Assembly (NCBI GenBank): GCA_964615375.1 | Contig: CAZTOW010000035.1 | Location: 1-64,000 of the forward strand | Source of the DNA: CAZKWG01 sp964615375 | GTDB lineage: Bacteria; Myxococcota_A; UBA796; CAZKWG01 | Length of the DNA: 64,000 nt | Direction: 5' to 3' | Part shown: in pieces, positions 1 through 6,157 of the stretch | How positions within the stretch are numbered: position 1 is the first letter of the stretch | How the letters are laid out: the number at the start of each line of letters is the position of its first letter | Notes under the pieces: model-generated | What the model was told of the DNA's origin: nothing | Database searches by the model: none | The model's input: the letters and a program-made list of their open reading frames with translations, nothing else | Made by a program: the position numbers and the translations under genes

Positions 1-387
1 CCTCTGGGACGCGGCCACCGGCCAGGAGCTCCGCGCCCTGCGCGGACATGAGGGATGGGTGTTGTCCGCGTCGTTCTCGTCGGACGGACAGCAGGTGGTC
101 ACGGCCGGAGACGACGGCACCGCGCGAATCTGGGACGCGGCCACCGGCGCCGAGCTCCGCGCCCTGCGCGGACATGAGGGAGGGGTGTTGTCCGCGTCGT
201 TCTCGTCGGACGGACAGCGGGTGGTCACGGCCGGAGACGACGGCACCGCGCGCCTCTGGGACGCGGCCGCCGGCGCCGAGCTCCGCGCCCTGCGCGGACA
301 TGAGGGAGGGGTGTTGTCCGCGTCGTTCTCGTCGGACGGACAGCGGGTGGTCACGACCAGCAGCGACGGCACCGCGCGAATCTGGGA
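1..387 (+). repeat. 126-bp tandem repeat inside the WD40 gene
   Basis: The same block recurs with its GACATGAGGG core at 45, 171 and 297, a constant 126-bp period (42 codons, one WD40 blade). Copies differ at only a few bases, including synonymous positions, so the blades were duplicated or homogenised recently. The repeat continues off the left edge. Confidence 0.9.
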
Positions 388-511
388 CGTCAGCAAGGAT
401 CACATTCCCCATGGCCCCGACGCGCAGCTGACCTACGCCTGCGACACCCTCCGCCCGACCCGGCGCTGGGAGAACGTGGCCGACTTCTGCGGTGCCTATG
501 TCTCCCCCTGA
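2..511 (+). CDS. WD40-repeat protein, 3' fragment
   Basis: The frame is already open at base 2, so the start lies outside the window. It encodes about three and a half beta-propeller blades, each ending in a GTARIWD or GTARLWD signature, with DGQ turns and GH dipeptides typical of WD40 repeats. The blades are nearly identical to each other. After the last blade a 40-residue tail with two cysteines (ACDTLRP and ADFCGAY) ends the protein. WD40 propellers are protein-interaction scaffolds; in Myxococcota they are often fused behind kinase, caspase-like or NTPase domains, but whatever precedes this propeller is not visible. Family call is sure; the full architecture is unknown. Confidence 0.9.
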   Translation, partial: LWDAATGQELRALRGHEGWVLSASFSSDGQQVVTAGDDGTARIWDAATGAELRALRGHEGGVLSASFSSDGQRVVTAGDDGTARLWDAAAGAELRALRGHEGGVLSASFSSDGQRVVTTSSDGTARIWDVSKDHIPHGPDAQLTYACDTLRPTRRWENVADFCGAYVSP

Positions 512-570
512 TCGCTGCGCGCCCCCTCCACCCCCGAGCCGCCCCAGACGCGGCCCTCGGACTTGCTGAG

Positions 571-1023
571 GTGCCCATCCGCCCCGAGCTCCGACACCAC
601 TACAGCCAGGCCGCCGGCTGGCCCGCGGTCTGCGAGCGGATCCGAGCTCGCGCCGCGAACCTCTGCGAGTGCTCCGGCCAGTGCGGGGGCTACCACCGGG
701 GCGGCCGTTGCGGGGTGCCGCACCTGGCCTGGATCGCCCGACCGCAGGCTGAGCCCGACGCCTGGTCGTGCCTGGTCCCGCTCGTCGGCGAGATGACCTG
801 CCGGCCTTCGTGGTTTGTTCGGGCGGTGCTGGGCGTGGCGCACCTCGACCACGACCCGACGCACAACGCCGACGACAACCTCATGCTGCTCTGCCAGCGC
901 TGCCACCTGCTGATGGATCGTCGTCAGCACGCCTCGACCCGCGAGCACGCGCGCTGGAGCGACCAGCGCCGCCAGGGCCAGCTCGACCTCGTGCTCGATG
1001 TCATCGCGCGGAGCGCTGGATGA
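571..1023 (+). CDS. HNH-type endonuclease-like protein
   Basis: A 150-residue protein from a GTG start. It carries an HNH-like zinc-nuclease fold: a Cys-rich N-terminal part (CEC and C at 32-38, C47, C67, C77), then HLDHD at 91-95, N103, CQRCH at 108-112 and DRRQH at 116-120. The H..H, N and CxxCH spacing is what the HNH finger needs. There is no obvious extra DNA-binding domain. It is followed without a gap by a small ORF and a serine recombinase, each joined by an ATGA overlap, so the three are probably co-translated as part of a mobile element. The ribosome-binding site is weak, so the exact start is uncertain. It could be a homing-type, phage-type or defence HNH nuclease. Confidence 0.75.
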   Translation: MPIRPELRHHYSQAAGWPAVCERIRARAANLCECSGQCGGYHRGGRCGVPHLAWIARPQAEPDAWSCLVPLVGEMTCRPSWFVRAVLGVAHLDHDPTHNADDNLMLLCQRCHLLMDRRQHASTREHARWSDQRRQGQLDLVLDVIARSAG

Positions 1024-1253
1024 GCAGGGACCATCGGATCGGCCGGACGCTCCAGGCGCTGTCCCGATACCGAGGGGAGCTCTCGGACGTGGCCTTGCTT
1101 CACGCGAACAGGTCCAGCGACGACCCCTCCTGGGCCCGAAGCCATAAAGGACTGGAGAGCGCAGCGCAGGCCAGTCGGGCGCTCCGCATCCTGCGGGGCT
1201 TGCGGCTGGCCCCCCGCTGCTGGGGCCACCTCCCGACCAGGGCTCTGCCATGA
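1020..1253 (+). CDS. Small basic protein, unknown function
   Basis: A 77-residue ORF whose ATG overlaps the HNH stop (ATGA at 1020-1023) and whose stop overlaps the recombinase start (ATGA at 1250-1253). These overlaps are the main support for it being translated. The sequence is Arg/Leu-rich and basic with no recognisable domain or membrane segment. It may be a small DNA-binding accessory of the recombinase, but nothing in the sequence proves that. A longer reading of the same frame exists upstream but would run through the HNH gene and is less likely. Confidence 0.5.
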   Translation: MSRDHRIGRTLQALSRYRGELSDVALLHANRSSDDPSWARSHKGLESAAQASRALRILRGLRLAPRCWGHLPTRALP

Positions 1254-1870
1254 CCACGCGCGCCGCCCTCTACGCCCGGGTCTCCACCTTCGATCAGGAC
1301 CCCGAGCTCCAGCTCCGCGAGCTCCGCGAGCTCGCCCGCCAGCGCGGCTGGGGCCCGGTGGTCGAGTACATCGACCACGGCGTCACGGGCATCCGCTTCA
1401 AGCGCCCCGGGCTGGACCGGCTGCTCGCGGACGCCCAGGCCGGGCGGCTCGATGTCGTTGCGGTGTGGCGGCTCGACCGGCTCGGGCGCTCCTCCCTGGA
1501 CCTCGTGCGCACGGTCCTTCAGCTCGAACGCTGGGGGGTCCAGTTCGTCTCGTTGCGCGACGCGGGCATGGACACCACCACGCCCATGGGCAGGCTGATC
1601 TTCCAGATCCTGTCGGCGTTCGCCGAGTTCGAGAGGAATCTGCTGAGGGAGCGGACGAAGGCGGGGATGGCTCGGGCGCGGGAGCGCGGATCACCTCTCG
1701 GCCGTCCCCGCAAGCGTGTCACGCCCCAGCAGGCGCGGGAGCTGGTGGACGAGCTCGGGACGCTCGACGCGGCGGCGAAGGCCCTCGGGGTCTCCCGGGG
1801 CACCATCCGCGCGCGCCTGAGACAGGTGGCAGAAAAGGTGTCTGTGAGGCGGTCTGAAAATGGGCGTTGA
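1250..1870 (+). CDS. Serine recombinase (resolvase/invertase family)
   Basis: A 206-residue small serine recombinase. The N-terminal catalytic domain has R10 and nucleophile S12 in YARVSTFDQD, the RLDRLGRS motif at 74-81 and the FAEFERNLLRERTKAG start of the E-helix near 124-139. The C-terminal part (GRPRKRVTP onward, about 151-195) is a Hin-like helix-turn-helix. Length is standard for the resolvase/invertase group. It would cut both strands with a 5'-phosphoserine link and resolve or invert DNA between two short sites. An imperfect 30-bp palindrome just downstream (1897-1926) is a candidate site. Start: ATG inside the ATGA overlap with the preceding ORF. Confidence 0.95.
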   Translation: MTTRAALYARVSTFDQDPELQLRELRELARQRGWGPVVEYIDHGVTGIRFKRPGLDRLLADAQAGRLDVVAVWRLDRLGRSSLDLVRTVLQLERWGVQFVSLRDAGMDTTTPMGRLIFQILSAFAEFERNLLRERTKAGMARARERGSPLGRPRKRVTPQQARELVDELGTLDAAAKALGVSRGTIRARLRQVAEKVSVRRSENGR

Positions 1871-1928
1871 ACCGTACCCGAGATCTGCGGGTTGGCGGAG
1901 GCAGAAAAGGATCCATTTTTGCCACCTT
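1825..1928. other. Candidate resolvase recombination site (res-like)
   Basis: The element GGTGGCAGAAAAGG (1825-1838) recurs as GGAGGCAGAAAAGG (1897-1910), and an inverted version lies at 1913-1928. The second and third copies form an imperfect 30-bp palindrome, 12 of 15 arm positions matching, centred on GGATCC near 1911. Two inverted arms around a 2-bp centre plus an extra half-site next to a serine recombinase gene is how resolvase sites are built. The first copy lies inside the end of the recombinase gene. Confidence 0.5.
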
Positions 1929-1977
1929 CCTGGACAGTCGCTAAGTGGGCTCGTTAATCTGGCTGTGGAGGTCTACC

Positions 1978-2826
1978 ATGCGCTTCATGCTCCTTCTCCC
2001 TCCCCTTCTCGGATGCGGCCCCAGCACCGCCGTCACCACGGACCCGGACGGCAACGTGACCACCGTCGCCGAGGCCGACTTCGCGGCGCTGGCGCAGACC
2101 GTGGCGACGCTCCAGACCGAGCTCGCCGACACCCAGACCGAGCTCGCCGACACCCAGGCCGAGCTCGCCAGCACCCAGGCCGAGCTCGCCAGCACCCAGG
2201 CCGAGCTGGAGGCGCTCGGACAGCAGGTCGATGAGCTCAAGGGGAGCGGGAGCTCGGGCGGGTCAGGCGAGGGTGTCTCCTACGAGGACCTGGAGGCGCT
2301 GGAGTACGCCGTGGCGTCCCTGCTGGACGCGCTGGAGGCCCGCGTGGACGGGCTCGACCTGGGTCTGGCGGCGCTGGACGCGGACCTGGCGACGCTGGGC
2401 GCGGACGTGGACGCCCTGATCGCGGGCAGCGGGAACGAGCTCTGGACGGCCTCGGCGTCCTCGCTGTCCACGAGCATCACGCACGGCTCGACCTGGGCCA
2501 CGGCGACGTCCACGACGATCTCGCTGGAGCGCACCGATCCGCTGCTGGTCTGGTGCCAGTTCCACGAGAACTACACCTCCAGCTCCGAGCCATCGATCCT
2601 CAGCGTGAGGGCGACGCTCAAGTCGGACGACGGCACCTTGTTGGACGCCACCAGCGAGGCGGACCTGGACGTCTTCCAGGGGCAGGTCATGACGACGTTC
2701 GAGGTCGATGAGGCCGGAGACTACACGCTCGCCTGCGAGACGAAGGACATGACGACGCTGGGTCTGGCGAGCATGGAGCTGTTCGCCGTCCAGGTGGCGC
2801 CGGTGGTGAGCAGCAGCTCGCTCTGA
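1978..2826 (+). CDS. Lipoprotein with heptad coiled-coil
   Basis: A 282-residue protein starting at ATG 1978, preceded by GGAGG six bases upstream; the frame is open further upstream but without a better start. The lipobox LLGC puts the acylated cysteine at residue 13. After a short Asp/Thr-rich spacer comes a long coiled coil built from repeated 7-residue units (ELADTQT, ELADTQA, ELASTQA, ELASTQA), encoded by near-identical 21-bp DNA repeats at about 2110-2210. A Ser/Gly linker follows, then a second helical stretch and a C-terminal Thr/Ser-rich beta domain. Likely anchored in the inner leaflet of the outer membrane with the rod projecting outward. It opens a plus-strand run of unknown genes in the island. 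An o-spanin-like or surface role is possible but unproven. Confidence 0.75.
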   Translation: MRFMLLLPPLLGCGPSTAVTTDPDGNVTTVAEADFAALAQTVATLQTELADTQTELADTQAELASTQAELASTQAELEALGQQVDELKGSGSSGGSGEGVSYEDLEALEYAVASLLDALEARVDGLDLGLAALDADLATLGADVDALIAGSGNELWTASASSLSTSITHGSTWATATSTTISLERTDPLLVWCQFHENYTSSSEPSILSVRATLKSDDGTLLDATSEADLDVFQGQVMTTFEVDEAGDYTLACETKDMTTLGLASMELFAVQVAPVVSSSSL

Positions 2827-2859
2827 TATGAACACTTCTGCCAACTGGCTGGAGTGCCC

Positions 2860-3318
2860 ATGTCAGACCTGCCCCCCCTTCCCTCCCCTCCAGACCTCGC
2901 CGCGGAGCTCCAGCCGATGCTGGCGGAGCACGCGAAGCAGGTGATCGCGGTCCTGCTCCCGCATCTGGAGGGAGACCCGGCCAGTGCTTTGCGGATCATG
3001 GAGAGCTACGCCCGCAACACCCGGCAGATCCTGGCGACGGTAGGGTTGCCCCTCAGCGACCAGGACTTCGACCCCGAGCTGGATGACTTCGGTGTGGCGG
3101 GCCCACGTCGCCGCGGTCGCAGGATGCCCGCCGCCTTAGGTGAGCTGGAGCAGATTGCGGCGCCGATGCAGCTCCCCGCGCTCCTGGCCAGCCTCGAGTC
3201 CGCGCAGCGCCTCAAGGATCCTGACCTGGAGGCGCGCATCCGTGCTCAGATAGACCTCCTGGTCGCGCCCGCCCCCACGCCTCCTCCAGCGGCGCCCGCC
3301 GCGGACGTGGAGGGCTGA
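2860..3318 (+). CDS. Hypothetical acidic helical protein
   Basis: A 152-residue protein; ATG 2860 sits five bases behind a GGAG, and a GTG at 2854 is the alternative start. The N-terminus is Pro-rich, the middle is predicted helical (around LAAELQPMLAEHAKQVIAVL), a basic GPRRRGRR patch lies near residue 85, and the C-terminus is Ala/Pro-rich. No signal peptide, membrane segment or known domain is visible. Its stop overlaps the next ATG (TGATG at 3316-3320), so the two are translationally coupled. Small helical proteins of this kind are common in phage-like regions, but I do not recognise a family. Confidence 0.6.
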   Translation: MSDLPPLPSPPDLAAELQPMLAEHAKQVIAVLLPHLEGDPASALRIMESYARNTRQILATVGLPLSDQDFDPELDDFGVAGPRRRGRRMPAALGELEQIAAPMQLPALLASLESAQRLKDPDLEARIRAQIDLLVAPAPTPPPAAPAADVEG

Positions 3319-4091
3319 TGCGCGCCTGGTTCGTCCCCTGTCCGAGCGGCGACTTCCGCCTCACGCCCGACCCGAAGGTCGGGGACCAGTGCCTGCTCTC
3401 GGTGGTGAACCCCACCGCCCTGGACCGCCAGCGCCTGGGGGTCTTCCTGGAGCGGGCGCGGGAGCAGGGCTGGGTAGACGCGGCGGCGGGGATCGCCGCG
3501 GTGGGGACCACCGAGCTGGTGGTGCGAGCGCCCATCACGCTCGCGGGCGCCACGCTGGCGGCCGAGGTCCTGCCGGATCGGGAGACCTGGACCGCGATCC
3601 GTGATCGCGCGGGTCAGGTGACCCTCTCGGATGCGCCCCCTGACGCGCTGGCGGAGCGCCTGAGCTATGGCCTGGCGGTGACCGGCGACCAGGCCGCGCT
3701 GCTGAGCGCCGAGGCTGTGGTGACGGTCGAGCGTCCAGGGCGTGGCTGCCCGCCTCCCGAGGCCGCCCGGCGCCGGGCGAGCGAGGTGCTGACCGCGTTC
3801 TCCACGGCGCGCCAGATCTCGACCTTCGTGAGGAAGGGCTGGATGCTGGTCCGCGGCGGGAGCTCGGGCAAGCCCTACCAGATCTTCCACCGGGACCTCG
3901 CACACCGCCTCGGGCTGGGCCACACGATCCTCGACCTGGAGCGCCAGGTTGAGGTCTGCGCCTGGGACGACGAGCTCCCCCCGGAGGAGGAGGTGCTGAG
4001 CCTGAAGCTCGGGCTGGAGCATCGGGAAGCCTGGCTCACAGAAAACGTGGGTGGTTTCCAGCTTCCCCGGCCGCGTCGGATGGCCGCGTGA
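3318..4091 (+). CDS. Conserved-looking hypothetical protein
   Basis: A 257-residue cytoplasmic-type protein without signal or membrane segments. The composition is mixed alpha/beta, with a central helical region carrying the basic run ARRRASEVLTAFSTARQ and a C-terminal acidic loop DDELPPEEE. It is coupled to its upstream neighbour by a TGATG overlap and to the next gene by a GTGA overlap at 4088-4091. I recognise no catalytic motif or family. Its place between small structural-looking proteins suggests the same element-encoded module. Confidence 0.6.
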   Translation: MRAWFVPCPSGDFRLTPDPKVGDQCLLSVVNPTALDRQRLGVFLERAREQGWVDAAAGIAAVGTTELVVRAPITLAGATLAAEVLPDRETWTAIRDRAGQVTLSDAPPDALAERLSYGLAVTGDQAALLSAEAVVTVERPGRGCPPPEAARRRASEVLTAFSTARQISTFVRKGWMLVRGGSSGKPYQIFHRDLAHRLGLGHTILDLERQVEVCAWDDELPPEEEVLSLKLGLEHREAWLTENVGGFQLPRPRRMAA

Positions 4092-4447
4092 ACGTGCGCC
4101 CCTTCCTCGTCTTCTGCGCGATCATCGCCTGCACCTACACGGCCGGCATGGTGAAGCTCGCCGCCACAGGGGAGACGGGGGGAGGGAGCGACTGCTCCTG
4201 CGAGGCGCTGGAGGCGCGCCTGGCGGACGTGGAGGAGGCGCAGGCCGAGCTCGCCGGCTTGATGCCGCTGGTGGCCGACCTGCAGAACGAGGTCGCGGGG
4301 ATGCGCGCCGAGCAGGACGCGCTCCAGGTGCGCGTCGGCGCGATGGAGGGGGAGGAGCTCCCCGCCCGGGTAGCCGCGTTGGAGGCGCGTCTGAGTGTGC
4401 TCTGGACCGCGGTGGAGGCGATGTCCTCCTCTTCGGCGACGCCATGA
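4088..4447 (+). CDS. Membrane-anchored coiled-coil protein
   Basis: A 119-residue protein from a GTG start that overlaps the preceding stop. The first 28 residues (FLVFCAIIACTYTAGMV) form one hydrophobic segment, acting as a membrane anchor or uncleaved signal. A short Gly/Cys spacer (DCSCEAL) is followed by an uninterrupted Ala/Glu/Leu coiled coil to about residue 108. One N-terminal membrane helix plus a periplasmic coiled coil is the layout of i-spanins and of several phage or secretion scaffolds. With the coiled-coil lipoprotein at 1978 and the lysozyme-like gene at 5196 it could form a lysis set, but that is only inference. It ends in an ATGA overlap with the next gene. Confidence 0.6.
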   Translation: MNVRPFLVFCAIIACTYTAGMVKLAATGETGGGSDCSCEALEARLADVEEAQAELAGLMPLVADLQNEVAGMRAEQDALQVRVGAMEGEELPARVAALEARLSVLWTAVEAMSSSSATP

Positions 4448-5199
4448 GCCTGGAGAGCTCCGTCTGGTCGATAGACACCCCCCAGGCGATGGCGATCCGC
4501 GTCTACACCTCGGGCTCGACCTTCTACGCGCGCACCTGCGCCTTCGACCTGCAATCGGGCCAGCGCACCGACGTCGGCAGCGCAGTCGCTGGCACGCCTG
4601 GAGGGACCTCGCACAGCGCCGTGGTGAGCGGGGGAGTGCTCCAGATCCCCGCCGGCAGCCAGACCAGCGGGGCCTGGCAGACGGGGGCTCAGCGCTGGTC
4701 CTGGTCGCTTGTCGACCTGGATTTGGAGGCGGCGCTTTCCGTTCGCTGGGCGATGCTCCAGGTGCAGGCCGACAGCTTCTCGGACAACAGCGAGGCCCGC
4801 AGCGGCGAGAGCGGCTGGGGCCTGTACCTGGGCACGGCCGAGACGACCGCGGTGTTCGGTGTTGGGGTGGGGCGACCGTCCAGCGGCTCGGGCACCTTCG
4901 CGGCCTCCTACTGGGCCACCAGCGCCACCGCGTTCAACCTCGGAACCGCCAGCGCGGGGCGGGTAGGCGGCGTGGGCTTTGCCCGGGTGCATGACAGCTC
5001 GACGGGCTGTCTGCTTTCCGCAGGGTTGAGCACGTCGGGCTCTCTGAGCGGCAACGCGGCCTCAGGCTCCGCCCTCTCCGCGGCGCCTCTCACCCACCTC
5101 GTGCTCTGGGCGGGAAGGCGCGGGACGGGCACCCCAAGCGCGTTTTACTCGACCGACCCGCAGGGCCTGGCGATGTTCCTGCCCGGGATCCTGGCTTAG
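4444..5199 (+). CDS. Ser/Gly-rich beta protein, unknown
   Basis: A 251-residue protein starting at ATG 4444 inside an ATGA overlap; the same frame is open upstream to 4051 but that part overlaps the two real genes. It is rich in Ser, Thr, Gly and Ala with alternating hydrophobic residues, indicating an all-beta fold such as a jelly roll or tail-fibre-like sandwich. No signal peptide is seen. Its TAG stop (5197-5199) overlaps the TAA stop of the convergent gene (5196-5198). Possible virion, adhesin or cell-surface component. I do not recognise a family. Confidence 0.65.
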   Translation: MSLESSVWSIDTPQAMAIRVYTSGSTFYARTCAFDLQSGQRTDVGSAVAGTPGGTSHSAVVSGGVLQIPAGSQTSGAWQTGAQRWSWSLVDLDLEAALSVRWAMLQVQADSFSDNSEARSGESGWGLYLGTAETTAVFGVGVGRPSSGSGTFAASYWATSATAFNLGTASAGRVGGVGFARVHDSSTGCLLSAGLSTSGSLSGNAASGSALSAAPLTHLVLWAGRRGTGTPSAFYSTDPQGLAMFLPGILA

Positions 5200-6155
5200 G
5201 AGACGAGCGCCGGCAGCAGCACCGGCACGTCTCGTAGCGTCGGATCCCGCAGGATCTCGCTCGACCGCTTCGTGACGAGCTCGTAGAGGTCCCAGGGTCC
5301 GGTGACCGCGTGGTACACGCCGCTCGCCGCCACGCGCTGGAGGGCATAGTCCCCGCCGGCCTTCAGCTCGGTCTCTGCCGAGACCGCGCGCCAGCGGATG
5401 GTGCAGTCCGGGTTGTAGCACTCGCGCTCGGGCGGGGTGTCCCGCCGGAACTTCGCGGCGCACAGCCAGGCGTACTGGGCGAGCACGTCGCGATCCTCGG
5501 TCGGTCGCCGGGAGGGGTCCTCCTCCCACCAGGCGACGAGCTGGCGCGCGGGCTTGAGCGCGCCGCTGACGCCCTGGTGGACGGTGCGGTTGTAGTAGAG
5601 GACCATGGCGCGCTCGGTGCGGGGCCCGAGCAGGTAGGCGAGCTCGACGGCGCCGGCCATGTACTCGCTCCGGGCGGCGAGCTCGGTCTGCGCGACCTGG
5701 AAGGGGCCATGGCGGCTTGCCTCGCGGAAGCGGCCGAGCCAGGGCTCGTTCCAGAGCAGCGCGCCGTCGAGCGTACCCATGTTCTTCCGCTGGACGTGCT
5801 CCAGCAGATCCACCCACCGCGGGCCGAAGATGCGGGCGAAGGCGTCGGGGTCCGCCTGCTGCATGGCGTTGAGCACGCTGTAGAGCCCGCCGCCGCGCTG
5901 GGTCCACTGGAGGATGCCATAGCTCACGCCGTTGCCGTCGAGGTTGCGCTGCACGGACCCGTAGGTGCCCTCGTGCTTGCTGGTCTTGGCGAGGAGGGTG
6001 GGGATCCAGTCGTTCAGGGGTTCAGACATCGAAGCACTCCGAGCGGCAGCGTCCGAGCGGCGCGGCCAGAGCAAGGCGACCAGGCCAATGGCGACGGGCA
6101 CGCCGAGCGCGGCGGCCCAGGGGGGGAGCTTGTTGGACGTCCTCTTGCGCGCCAC
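5196..6155 (-). CDS. Membrane-anchored lysozyme-like hydrolase
   Basis: A 319-residue protein. I place the start at GTG 6155 because GGGAGG lies five bases upstream; a second GTG at 6161 overlaps the upstream stop (GTGA). Residues 12-30 (PWAAALGVPVAIGLVALLW) form a membrane anchor. The rest looks like a lysozyme/chitosanase-superfamily domain: HEGTYG at 61-66 with candidate acid E62, NLDGNGVSYGILQWTQ at 71-86, then long helices. The DGNGVSYGILQW pattern matches the substrate-cleft strand seen in phage endolysins and peptidoglycan-degrading glycosidases. It is the last gene of the minus-strand operon. It probably cuts cell-wall glycans from the periplasmic side, for lysis or for entry of the element. 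It lacks the shared PPAGL module. Confidence 0.7.
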   Translation of the reverse strand: MARKRTSNKLPPWAAALGVPVAIGLVALLWPRRSDAAARSASMSEPLNDWIPTLLAKTSKHEGTYGSVQRNLDGNGVSYGILQWTQRGGGLYSVLNAMQQADPDAFARIFGPRWVDLLEHVQRKNMGTLDGALLWNEPWLGRFREASRHGPFQVAQTELAARSEYMAGAVELAYLLGPRTERAMVLYYNRTVHQGVSGALKPARQLVAWWEEDPSRRPTEDRDVLAQYAWLCAAKFRRDTPPERECYNPDCTIRWRAVSAETELKAGGDYALQRVAASGVYHAVTGPWDLYELVTKRSSEILRDPTLRDVPVLLPALVS

Positions 6156-6157
6156 GG

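Noticed and set aside
2110..2215. Short regular repeats that could be taken for a CRISPR-like array
   Set aside because: They are 21-bp in-frame heptad codons of a coiled coil without spacers.
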